From an uncultured bacterium (lineage in GTDB: Bacteria; Planctomycetota; JAJSAM01; JAJVHW01), in contig CALKVK010000021.1 in assembly GCA_937996235.1 (NCBI GenBank), positions 28,916 to 92,915 of the forward strand: a DNA stretch of 64,000 bases, read 5' to 3'. Below the pieces are notes generated by a model. That model saw only the letters and a program-made list of their open reading frames with translations. It made no database searches and was not told where the DNA came from. This document shows positions 34,491 to 42,165 of the stretch, in pieces (positions within the stretch are counted from its first letter, which is position 1; each line of letters begins with the position of its first letter). The translations under genes were made by a program, and so were the position numbers.

Positions 34491-35669
34491 TCACACCCGC
34501 CGACGCAGGCGCGACCGCAGGCGGCCGGCGGCCTGGTGGAGCGTGTCCATCGACTTGCAGAAGGCGAAGCGGACGAGGAAGCGGCCGGCGTCGCGGTGCT
34601 CGTAGAAGGCCGTCGGCGGGATCGCCGCGACGCCGACCTCCTCGACGAGGTGCCGGCAGAAGGCGACGTCGTCGTCCCACCCGAGCGGGCGGATGTCGGC
34701 CATCACGAAGTAGGTGCCCTCCGGGCGCAGCACCTCGAGGCCGCACGCCGTGAGCACGTCGCAGAGGTAGTCGCGGCGCTCGCGGTAGGCGCGCAGGAAG
34801 GCGTCGTGGTAGCCGCGGGGTCCCGCCTGCTCGAGCGCCGCGGCGAGCGCGTGCTGGAACGGCGTCGCGATCGAGAAGGTGATGAACTGGTGCGCCGTCG
34901 CGAGCGCGCCGACGACGTCCGCGGGCCCCGTGGCCCAGCCGACCTTCCAGCCCGTCAGCGAGAAGGTCTTGCCCATCGAGTCGATGACGAGCGTGCGGTC
35001 GAGCATGCCCGGGAGCGTCGCGATCGAGACGTGCTCGCCCTCGAAGACGAGGCGGCCGTAGACCTCGTCGGTGACGCACAGGACGTCGTGCTCGACGCAG
35101 AGCTGCGCGAGCAGCTCGAGCTCGGCGCGCGAGAGCACGCGACCCGTCGGGTTGTGGGGCGTGTTCAGGAGCAGCAGGCGCGTGCGCGGACCGAACGCCG
35201 CGCGCAGCTCGTCCTCGCGCCAGCGGAACGCGGGAGCGTGGAGCGTGACGCAGCGCGGCACCGCGCCGGCCATCGCGCAGCAGGCGCGGTAGCTGTCGTA
35301 GAACGGCTCGAGCATCACGACCTCGTCGCCGGGCTCGGTGAGCGCGAGGAGCGCGGCGTGGAGCGCCTCGGTGGCGCCGCAGGTCACGAGCACCTCGGTC
35401 GCGGCGTCGTACGCGATCCCCGTGCGCGCGTGGACGTCGCGCGCGATCGCCCACGTGAGCTCCGGCGCGCCCTGCATGCGGGCGTACTGGTTGGCGTCGG
35501 CGGCGATGGCCCGGACGGCCGCGTCCTTGACGAACGCCGGGCCCGGGAAGTCCGGGAAGCCCTGGGCCAGGTTGACGGCCCCGTGCTGCTGCGCGAGGCG
35601 CGTCATCTCCGTGAAAATCGTCGTGCCGAAGCCGCGCAGCCGCGACGCCGGGAGCCTCCGAGCGGGCAT
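34491..35669 (-). CDS. class I/II PLP-dependent aminotransferase (methionine/kynurenine-type)
   Basis: 392 residues. Fold type I aminotransferase of the YbdL/kynurenine group: VNLAQGFPDFPGPAFVKDAA, NQYARMQGAPELTWAIA, VTCGATEALHAAL, NTPHNPTGRVLS, TDEVYGRLVFEG and the PLP lysine in SMGKTFSLTGWKVGW. This group acts on methionine, glutamine or aromatic/kynurenine substrates. The ATG at 35669 is used because GGAGG precedes it and TAGCCT is located 17 nt upstream; an ATG at 35696 would lie before the -10. Confidence 0.9.
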   Translation of the reverse strand: MPARRLPASRLRGFGTTIFTEMTRLAQQHGAVNLAQGFPDFPGPAFVKDAAVRAIAADANQYARMQGAPELTWAIARDVHARTGIAYDAATEVLVTCGATEALHAALLALTEPGDEVVMLEPFYDSYRACCAMAGAVPRCVTLHAPAFRWREDELRAAFGPRTRLLLLNTPHNPTGRVLSRAELELLAQLCVEHDVLCVTDEVYGRLVFEGEHVSIATLPGMLDRTLVIDSMGKTFSLTGWKVGWATGPADVVGALATAHQFITFSIATPFQHALAAALEQAGPRGYHDAFLRAYRERRDYLCDVLTACGLEVLRPEGTYFVMADIRPLGWDDDVAFCRHLVEEVGVAAIPPTAFYEHRDAGRFLVRFAFCKSMDTLHQAAGRLRSRLRRRV

Positions 35670-35686
35670 CCGCACCTCCGCCGCCG

Positions 35687-35692
35687 AGGCTA
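35687..35692 (-). promoter_or_regulatory. -10 element of the aminotransferase gene
   Basis: TAGCCT on the minus strand, 17 nt before the ATG, with a GGAGG ribosome site between. A short leader is predicted. Confidence 0.4.
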
Positions 35693-35796
35693 CCAACCGG
35701 GGGGCCTCGGCGATTCCGTGCGTTCCGACGGGGGGTGCAGGCTAGGCTCGCCGCGTTCCCGGGAGGCGACTGCCCGGCGCGGGCGCGCCGGATCCA

Positions 35797-35871
35797 TGAC
35801 CGATTGACCGATTGACGTCCGCCCGGTGCGAGCTTCCCGCGGCGTGTTCGCCGACCTGTTGAGTTCTCAAC
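35797..35871 (+). promoter_or_regulatory. 5' region of the RRM protein gene: tandem octamer and palindrome
   Basis: The octamer GACCGATT occurs twice in tandem near 35797-35814, giving two TTGAC-like hexamers. Further down, GTTGAG-TT-CTCAAC (35858-35871) is a perfect palindrome. The distance of about 65-140 nt from the ATG suggests a promoter and a structured leader, common for cold-responsive RNA-binding protein genes. No clear -10 was assigned. Confidence 0.35.
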
Positions 35872-35938
35872 TCGTCTCGACCGCTCCTCGATGACGCAAT
35901 GCGGCACCGGCCTCCTGGCGGGCGTGGAGACGAGTGAG

Positions 35939-36376
<438 letters not shown>

Positions 36377-36412
36377 CGCGCACACCGCACTCGCGGTAGC
36401 ACGATGAACACG

Positions 36413-36441
36413 CGGGGGTCGGGCGCTGAGCCCGGCCCCCG
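36413..36441 (+). terminator. hairpin terminator after the RRM gene
   Basis: 12-bp stem (36413-36424 with 36430-36441, one G-U pair) and loop GCTGA, 36 nt after the RRM stop. Only a weak T-rich tail follows. Confidence 0.55.
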
Positions 36442-36504
36442 TCTCGATTCACGAGGCCGCGCCGGACCGCGCTCCCGGCGGACGGCCCGCGCGGCCCGCG
36501 TGGG

Positions 36505-37209
36505 CTACGACGCCGCGGCGGCGCGCCGCCGCACGCGCTCGCGGTGCAGGAAGTACGCCGCGCCGGCGGCGAGGCACGCCACCGCGGCCGGCCACAGGGC
36601 CGCGACCCCGATCCAGGCGTTCGCGTACGCGCCGGCGAGCGCTCCGGCCGTGAACCCCGCGAGCAGGCCGCTCAGCATCGCGACGCGCCAGCCCTCGACG
36701 CTGCGGTCGCGCAGCGCGTGGCCGAGCAGCAGCCCCAGGTCGGTGACGAGACCCGTCACGTGCGTCGTGCGCACCACGAGCCCGTGGTAGCTGCTCGCCA
36801 TCGCGTTCTGCAGCCCGCACGCCGTGGCGGCGACGGGGACCGCCCACTGCGACTCGCGCAGGCCGAGCAGGCACGCGCCGGAGAGCAGCACGCCCTCGAG
36901 CATGAGCGCGACGCCGTAACGGCGGCCGGACTCGAGGCGCCGCGAGCCGATCAGCGCGCCGGAGGTGGCCGCCCCGACGAGGAAGCCGGTCACGATTCCG
37001 ATCACGATCTGCAGGTGCGGCCTGTCGCCCTCCGCGAGGTCTGCGGCGACGCGCGAGACCGCCCCGGTCATGTGGCTCACGGGCACGTGGAAGAACCCGA
37101 GCATCACCAGGTTGACGTAGCCGGCCACGGCGGCGAGCGCCACGCCGCCGGCGACGAACCAGGGGTGGCGGCGGCGGTCGACGCCGAGCAGAGGCAGGTG
37201 ATCCGGCAC
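36505..37209 (-). CDS. DUF1275 (YoaK-type) membrane protein
   Basis: 234 residues, six likely membrane helices. Conserved DUF1275 features: GYVNLVMLGFFHVPVSHMTGA, then ACGLQNAMASSYHGLVVRTTHVTGLVTDLGLLLG, the family's second signature. The role is unknown in most bacteria. It stands between the RRM gene and the ABC transporter operon and shares direction with the latter. Confidence 0.88.
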   Translation of the reverse strand: MPDHLPLLGVDRRRHPWFVAGGVALAAVAGYVNLVMLGFFHVPVSHMTGAVSRVAADLAEGDRPHLQIVIGIVTGFLVGAATSGALIGSRRLESGRRYGVALMLEGVLLSGACLLGLRESQWAVPVAATACGLQNAMASSYHGLVVRTTHVTGLVTDLGLLLGHALRDRSVEGWRVAMLSGLLAGFTAGALAGAYANAWIGVAALWPAAVACLAAGAAYFLHRERVRRRAAAAS

Positions 37210-37267
37210 GCGAGCAGGCTACTCCGCGGCCCACGCGGAAAAGGCGCGGTCGCGCAGGTGCGAGGCG

Positions 37268-38251
37268 TCAGGACGCGCGCCGTACGAGTCCGCGTGCGAC
37301 CAGACTCACGAGGTCGCCGACGAGCACGAGGACGGTGCCGAGCAGGATGTAGAAGAGCATGTCGTCGTAGCGCTGGCGGATGCGCGTCTCGCTGAGCGCG
37401 TAGCCGAGCGACACGATCCCGAGCATGCCGAGCACCGTCGCCTCGCGGACACACGTCTCCCAGCGGTAGAAGAAGTACAGCAGGAAGCGCGAGAGCGCCG
37501 CGGGGAGTGCGCCGACGAACGCCACCTGGCGGCGCGTCGCGCCGGCGCCGCGCAGCGCGGCGAGCGGCTGCGGGGCGAGGTTCTCGACGGTCTCGGCGTC
37601 GAGCTTCCCGAGGATGCCCGCGTTGTGGATCGCGAGCGCCACGACGGCGGGCCACGCCGAGATGCCGAGCATCCCGATCAGCAGGTACGCCCAGACGTAC
37701 TCGGGCACCGAGCGCAGGAACACCAGCAGTCCGCGTGCGACGAGGAGCGCCGCGCGCCACGCCCTGCGCTGCAGCGCCGAGATCCGGTCCGATCCCGGCA
37801 GGAACGGCTCGGGCGTCGCGAACGTGCGCGCGGCCGGGAACGCGCACAGCGTCGCGGCGAGCCCCGCCATCACGATCGCCGTGATCGAGATCGCGAGCGT
37901 GCGCCACGCCGCCTCGAAGCCGCTCGGGATGTCGAACCGCGGGATGCCCTCGACGAAGAGGTCGGTGGCCCAGCGCGCGGCGACGGCGGTGTCCCAGGGC
38001 CTGCCGTGGAGCGGATACGGGCGCACCTCGCCGAGGAAGCGCGTCACGTTGGCGTGGGCGCGGGCGGACTCCTCGCGCAGCGTCGCGAAGTCGTCGACGA
38101 ACGCGTCGCGCGCGAGCGCGGGCAGGTCGAGCACGCCGAAGAGCCACGTGGCGGCGACGAGCAGCGCGATCAGCGCGACGCTCCGCCGCGCGAAGCGATC
38201 GACGGGGCGCGTGCGCCGCAGCTCCCGTACCGTCTCGCGCCGCGTGCTCAT
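37268..38251 (-). CDS. ABC transporter permease, PhnE-like (putative selenate system)
   Basis: 327 residues. A long first loop follows one N-terminal helix, then a permease core with five or more helices and the EAA loop GAGATRRQVAFVGALPAAL, and FLRSVPEYVWAYLLIGMLG. Fits PhnE-type phosphonate permeases and the relatives assigned to putative selenate uptake. The ATG overlaps the stop of the other permease (ATGA). It is the last gene of a four-gene transporter operon. Confidence 0.82.
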   Translation of the reverse strand: MSTRRETVRELRRTRPVDRFARRSVALIALLVAATWLFGVLDLPALARDAFVDDFATLREESARAHANVTRFLGEVRPYPLHGRPWDTAVAARWATDLFVEGIPRFDIPSGFEAAWRTLAISITAIVMAGLAATLCAFPAARTFATPEPFLPGSDRISALQRRAWRAALLVARGLLVFLRSVPEYVWAYLLIGMLGISAWPAVVALAIHNAGILGKLDAETVENLAPQPLAALRGAGATRRQVAFVGALPAALSRFLLYFFYRWETCVREATVLGMLGIVSLGYALSETRIRQRYDDMLFYILLGTVLVLVGDLVSLVARGLVRRAS

Positions 38252-39126
38252 GCGACGAACCGCCGCCGGATCTGCCCGCTCCACCACTCGACGAGCAGCA
38301 CGAGCGCGAGCAGCGTGTAGAGGTACGTCCAGACCTCCGGGTAGTCCGCGACGTCCCACTGCTGCTTGATGAAGTAGCCGAGCGTGCGCCAGCCGAAGAA
38401 GCCGAGGATGGCCGAGCTGCGCAGCGCGCACTCGTAGCGGTAGAGCGTGTACGCGGCCATGTCGGGCAGCGCGCGCGGCAGGAGCCCGAACAGGAACACC
38501 TGCGTGCGCGACGCGCCCGCGCCGCGCAGCGCGTCCGCGGAGTCGCGCGGCGCCTCGTCGAGCATCTCGCTGAACACCTTCGCGAGCGTGCCGCCGAACG
38601 GGATGGCGATCGCGACGACGGCCGCCAGGTCGTTCAGCCCGAGGGCGCAGAGCAGCAGGATCGCCCACACGAGCTCGTGGATCGAGCGCATCACCGCGAT
38701 CAGCGTGCGCGCCGCCGCGAGCATGGCGGGCGCCACGACGCGCGCGAAGAGTCGGGCCGCGGGCGAGCGTGCGGTCGCGCGCTCCCCCGACCACCACACC
38801 GATGACGCCAGGAAGCCGAGGCCCACGCCGAGCACCAGGGCGACGCTGAGCGCCGTGGTCGCGAACACGACCGTCAGCGCCGCGGCGTCGAGCGCCTGGC
38901 GCAGGAGGGGCGGCGTGCCGGGCGGCGCGCCCGCCTCGTTGACGAGCGCGGGCGTGAACGCGGCGGCGAGGAACGCGCCCATCTGGCGGAACGCGTCGCG
39001 TCCCGGGACGAGCTGCTCCCACGTCAGGCCGAGCCGGAAGAACGACACCACACCGGCGGCGAGGAGCGAGAGCACGACCGCGCTGCGGACACCGACCGGC
39101 GGCGGACGCCGCAGTTCAGCGCGCAT
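38248..39126 (-). CDS. ABC transporter permease, PhnE-like (putative selenate system)
   Basis: 292 residues, six likely helices. EAA-loop equivalent: ALRGAGASRTQVFLFGLLPRALPDMAAY; also RSIHELVWAILLLCALGLNDLAAV and CALRSSAILGFFGW, usual for PhnE. It would form a heterodimer with the second permease. It lies 26 nt after the ATPase gene. Confidence 0.82.
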   Translation of the reverse strand: MRAELRRPPPVGVRSAVVLSLLAAGVVSFFRLGLTWEQLVPGRDAFRQMGAFLAAAFTPALVNEAGAPPGTPPLLRQALDAAALTVVFATTALSVALVLGVGLGFLASSVWWSGERATARSPAARLFARVVAPAMLAAARTLIAVMRSIHELVWAILLLCALGLNDLAAVVAIAIPFGGTLAKVFSEMLDEAPRDSADALRGAGASRTQVFLFGLLPRALPDMAAYTLYRYECALRSSAILGFFGWRTLGYFIKQQWDVADYPEVWTYLYTLLALVLLVEWWSGQIRRRFVA

Positions 39127-39152
39127 CGCTCACGCCGGCGGCTGGCGCGGCG

Positions 39153-39935
39153 TCAGGCCCCATCGCGCAGGAGCTCCTCCGCGGAGAGCTGGTAGAGCGC
39201 GTCGAACTGCGCGTCCGCGATCGCGGCGGTCGCCGCGTCGAGCAGCTTGCGCCCGCGTCGCAGTCCGACGATGCGGGGGAAGTGCTCGCGCGCGAGGTCG
39301 AGGTTGTGGATCGACATGCACAGCGTCAGCCCCTCCTCGCGCGAGATGCGGGCGAGGAGTGCGACCGTGTCGCGCGCGCGGGCCGGATCGACGCTCGATA
39401 CGGGCTCGTCGGCGAGGAGCGCCGTCGGCTCCTGGTAGAGCGCGCGCGCGATCGCGACGCGCTGGCGCTGCCCGCCCGAGAGGCTGTCCGTGCGCTGGTA
39501 GAGCTTCTCGGCGATGCCGACGCGCTCGAGCGTCGCGTGGACGGCCTCGGCGGTGGCCTCCGGCGGGAACGTCAGCTCGCGCAGGGAGCGCAGGAGGCCC
39601 ATGCGCCCGAGGCGCCCCGCGACGACGTTCTGGATCACGCGCAGGTTCGGCACCAGCGCGAGGTCCTGGTGGACGAACCCGATCTGCGCGCGCACGGCGC
39701 GTCGCTCGCGTTCGCTGCGCCGGCCGAGGCAGCGTCCGTCCACCTGGACGCAGCCGCCGCTCGGGCGCAGCGTCCCGTTCAGCAGCTTGAGCAGCGTCGT
39801 CTTGCCCGCGCCGCTCGGTCCGACGAAGGCCACGGCCTCGCCGGGGGCGATCTCGAGGTCCACGTGGTCGAGCGCCGCCAGCCCGTCGTACACGACGGAG
39901 ACGTCCGCCAGGCGGAAGGCGGCGCTCGGAGCCAT
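39153..39935 (-). CDS. ABC transporter ATPase, PhnC-like (putative selenate system)
   Basis: 260 residues. Walker A GPSGAGKTTLLKLLNG, Q-loop VHQDLALVPNL, signature LSGGQRQRVAIARAL, Walker B ALLADEPVSSVD and switch His in MSIHNLDLA. A complete, probably active, PhnC-type importer ATPase. It starts 8 nt after the binding-protein gene. Confidence 0.9.
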   Translation of the reverse strand: MAPSAAFRLADVSVVYDGLAALDHVDLEIAPGEAVAFVGPSGAGKTTLLKLLNGTLRPSGGCVQVDGRCLGRRSERERRAVRAQIGFVHQDLALVPNLRVIQNVVAGRLGRMGLLRSLRELTFPPEATAEAVHATLERVGIAEKLYQRTDSLSGGQRQRVAIARALYQEPTALLADEPVSSVDPARARDTVALLARISREEGLTLCMSIHNLDLAREHFPRIVGLRRGRKLLDAATAAIADAQFDALYQLSAEELLRDGA

Positions 39936-39943
39936 GCGTGGTG

Positions 39944-40864
39944 CTACCGGAGCAGACCGAGGTCCTTCGCGACGCTCTCGATGTTCGCGAAGTCCGCGTT
40001 CGACGCCTTGATGAGCGACTTGCGCGGGAACGCGCCGAGGAGCGCGGGGTCCTTCATGTCGATCAGCGCCTGCTGCAGCTTCTCGGTGAAGCCCTTGCCG
40101 AACATCTCCTCGAGCCGCGGGTGCGACGTGAAGTTGTAGTCGGCGTACGTCGGCGTGGTCCACACGATGCGGCACACCTCGGGGTCGATCTTCTTGTCCT
40201 TCACCATCTGGTCGTACGTGCCGTAGTTCAGCACGCCGCACTTGATCTTGCTCCCCTCCTGCACCGCGAGCGCCGTCTTGTCGTGCGCGCCCGTGAACTC
40301 GAAGCCCTTCGTGAAGAAGTCCTTCGGTCCCTTGCCGGTCAGCTTGCGCAGGAAGTACTCCGGCATCAGGCGGCCCGAGGTCGAGCTCTCCGAGCCGAAG
40401 GCGAACGGGAAATTCGCGATCGCCATCGGGAACTCGTCGGACTTCTCGATGCCCGTGTCCTTGTGGACGATGAAGTACGACTTGTAGACCGGGTCCTCCT
40501 CGCCCTGCGCGATCGCGACGGCGCCGGGCACCGCGGCGCGCGCCTGCACCCCGGTCAGGCCGCCGAACCACGCGAGCTGGATCGAGCCCGCCTTGAAGCC
40601 CTCGACGGACGCCGAGTAGTCGGCGACCGGCTTGTACTCGACCTCGACGCCGAGCTTGCCCGCGAGGTACGTCGAGATCGGGTCGTACTTCGCCTTCAGC
40701 GCCTCGGCGTTGGCGTCGGGGATCGCCGTCCAGACGAGCTTGCCGCCCGCCGGCGCGGCCGCGTGGTCGCCGCCGCCCGCGGTGGCGGGGGTGGTCGGCT
40801 CGCTCTTCGGGCCGCAGCCCGCGGCGACGAGCGCCGCCAACGTCATGACCAGGAACGTGCGCAT
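39944..40864 (-). CDS. PhnD-like substrate-binding lipoprotein, putative selenate ABC transporter
   Basis: 306 residues. Lipobox AAGC (Cys17). The mature part begins LVWTAIPDANAEALKAKYDP, then GSIQLAWFGGLTGVQARAAVPGA, IAQGEEDP, KSYFIVHKDTG, FAFGSESSTSGRLMPEYFLRK and FTSHPRLEEMFG. These match what I recall of the subfamily annotated 'putative selenate ABC transporter substrate-binding protein', not typical phosphonate binders. Selenate as cargo is a family-level assignment by genome context, not proven. The ATG follows GGAAGGGAG. A selenoprotein gene is close by, which supports the assignment. Confidence 0.82.
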   Translation of the reverse strand: MRTFLVMTLAALVAAGCGPKSEPTTPATAGGGDHAAAPAGGKLVWTAIPDANAEALKAKYDPISTYLAGKLGVEVEYKPVADYSASVEGFKAGSIQLAWFGGLTGVQARAAVPGAVAIAQGEEDPVYKSYFIVHKDTGIEKSDEFPMAIANFPFAFGSESSTSGRLMPEYFLRKLTGKGPKDFFTKGFEFTGAHDKTALAVQEGSKIKCGVLNYGTYDQMVKDKKIDPEVCRIVWTTPTYADYNFTSHPRLEEMFGKGFTEKLQQALIDMKDPALLGAFPRKSLIKASNADFANIESVAKDLGLLR

Positions 40865-41106
40865 GAGACTCCCTTCCTCGGCCGCGGCCCGCAGTGTCCC
40901 GCGCGGCCTGCCGATCGTGCCCGTGATGTGCCCAGGGCGGGCCGCGCGGAGCGCGGGCCCCCTCGTCGGCTCCCGGGCGGGCGGCGGGGAATGAGGAGCC
41001 CGCGGGCTCGTCAGCGTCCCGTTGCGCCGTTCGGGAGCGCCACCGCGCAGCACCTGCGCGGAGGGTCCCGACGGCCTCAGCCGAACGGACGTCGCCCGAA
41101 CGTCAT
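40865..41106 (-). promoter_or_regulatory. long 5' leader of the transporter operon with 9-codon ORF and hairpins
   Basis: A minus-strand TATCCT (41113-41118) lies 6 nt before an ATG at 41106. That ATG opens a 9-codon ORF (MTFGRRPFG, stop at 41077). About 15 nt later comes a perfect 8-bp stem with loop (41043-41061), then a 14-bp palindrome (40996-41009), then the binding-protein gene. This is the look of a leaderless uORF with attenuation-like hairpins, or of a structured RNA element. This 305-nt gap (40865-41169) holds no other gene that I can see. Confidence 0.45.
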
Positions 41107-41112
41107 GGCGGG

Positions 41113-41118
41113 AGGATA
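41113..41118 (-). promoter_or_regulatory. -10 element of the transporter operon
   Basis: TATCCT on the minus strand, exactly 6 nt before the ATG of the 9-codon ORF and about 250 nt before the binding-protein ATG. Confidence 0.45.
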
Positions 41119-41169
41119 GTCGCCCGGCCCGGCGCGCGGCGAACTCCGATGCCGCTGCGGACTCGCGGC

Positions 41170-41538
41170 TCAGCGGTCCGCGTCGATGCGCGTGACGAGC
41201 CGCGCGCGGCCGTCGGGTGCGAGGACGCGCTCGAACAGGCGCAGGACGAACTCGGCGACCTCGCCGGCGCGCGCGTCGCCGACCGCGAGCTGGGCCGTCG
41301 CGCCGGGCGTCCACGCCGCGACGCGCCCGCCCGCGGGCAGCGTCACGCCGTCGCGGCGCAGGCGCTCGGCGGGCTCCCGTTCGAAGGGCCAGGCCACGTT
41401 CAGCACGCCGTCCACGTACTGCACGAAGAGCGCGTCGTCGTCCTCGTGCTCGAACGTCGCGAAGCTCCGGCCCTGGCTGGTCCAGACGCTCGCGAGCGCG
41501 GCCGAGACGGCGGCGAGGGTGTCGGCGCGGTGCGTCAC
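41170..41538 (-). CDS. small YbjN/TY-Chap-like protein
   Basis: 122 residues from a GTG at 41538. It reads like a small alpha/beta chaperone-like fold (SFATFEHEDDDALFVQYVDGVLNVAWPFER, then FVLRLFERVLAP). The resemblance to TY-Chap/YbjN domains is faint and the function unknown. It is divergent from the selenoprotein gene with a 90-bp shared promoter region. Confidence 0.55.
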   Translation of the reverse strand: MTHRADTLAAVSAALASVWTSQGRSFATFEHEDDDALFVQYVDGVLNVAWPFEREPAERLRRDGVTLPAGGRVAAWTPGATAQLAVGDARAGEVAEFVLRLFERVLAPDGRARLVTRIDADR

Positions 41539-41628
41539 GGGAACATCTTCGCGGCGTCCGGGGTAGGAACGGGAGGTCCGTCGTTGCCGCGTGTGCGGCG
41601 CGGCGGCGTCCCGAGGAGAGAACAGACC

Positions 41629-42054
41629 ATGCGTATCCTGAAGAAGACCGGGCAGGTGGCCACGGCGGCGCTGCTCGCCGCGTCGCTCGCCGCCTGCGAT
41701 GCCGGCGCCGGGCCGTCCACGCCGAAGCCCGAGCCCGCTCCCGCGAAGGACGGCGGCGCGCTGACGGCGCCCGTCGACGCGGCCAAGGCGGCAGCCGCCC
41801 AGCTCGAGGCGGCGGCCCAGGGCGGCGCCGAGCTGCACACGATCAAGCTCGCGGTGACCGGGATGACCTGAGGCCAGTCGTGTGCTCCGCGGGTGCGGAG
41901 CATCCTCTCGAAGGTGCCCGGCGTCGAGCAGGCGGACGTCGACTTCGACTCCGGCACGGCCGTCGTGCAGGTCCGCGGCGACACCGCCGCCGAGGCGCTC
42001 ACGAAGGCGCTCGCGGCGAGCGGCCAGTACGGCGGCACCGTCGTAGGACAGTGA
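41629..42054 (+). CDS. heavy-metal-associated (HMA) domain lipoprotein, probable selenoprotein
   Basis: If the in-frame TGA at 41869-41871 is read as selenocysteine, the product has 141 residues. Lipobox LAAC (Cys22), Pro/Ala linker, then an HMA domain: LHTIKLAVTGMT-Sec81-GQSC85-APRVRSILSKVPGVEQADVDF, and on to VVGQ. Normal HMA domains have GMTCxxC; here Sec replaces the first Cys and one extra residue separates it from Cys85. All HMA features after the TGA (PGV, the alternating strand, LTKALAASGQYGG) continue in frame, so the TGA is not a natural end. A hairpin of SECIS type follows. Likely role: metal, metalloid or thiol chemistry in the periplasm. ATG follows GAGGAGAG. Recoding needs selABCD elsewhere. 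Confidence 0.85.
41869..41903 (+). promoter_or_regulatory. UGA codon with bacterial SECIS-like hairpin
   Basis: TGA at 41869-41871. A 9-bp stem follows: 41882-41890 paired with 41895-41903 (8 Watson-Crick pairs plus one G-U), with a 4-nt loop GGGT at 41891-41894. Bacterial SECIS elements need a stem with a small apical loop rich in G about 16-37 nt after UGA; here the loop starts 20 nt after. It is inside the coding frame, as expected. Confidence 0.8.
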
Positions 42055-42060
42055 GCCGTC

Positions 42061-42093
42061 GCGCCCCGCCCGGCAGCGCGCCGGGCGGGGCGC
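42061..42093 (+). terminator. strong hairpin terminator after the selenoprotein gene
   Basis: A perfect 14-bp G+C stem (42061-42074 with 42080-42093) and loop AGCGC, 6 nt after the TGA stop of the full reading frame. Its place after 42054, not after 41871, supports translation through the internal TGA. No T-run follows. Confidence 0.65.
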
Positions 42094-42165
42094 ACTCCCC
42101 GGCGCCCCCTTGCGTCTGCGCCGCATCCCCGGACGATGGAGCGCGGATCGCCGGGAGGTGCGGGC

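Noticed and set aside
39944..40864. Transporter as a typical phosphonate system
   Set aside because: No phosphonate-degradation genes nearby, and the binding protein reads like the putative selenate subfamily; phosphonate remains possible.
41869..41871. TGA in the HMA gene as a real stop or nonsense mutation
   Set aside because: The HMA pattern, the SECIS-like hairpin, the later stop and the terminator all point to read-through. Sequencing error cannot be fully excluded.
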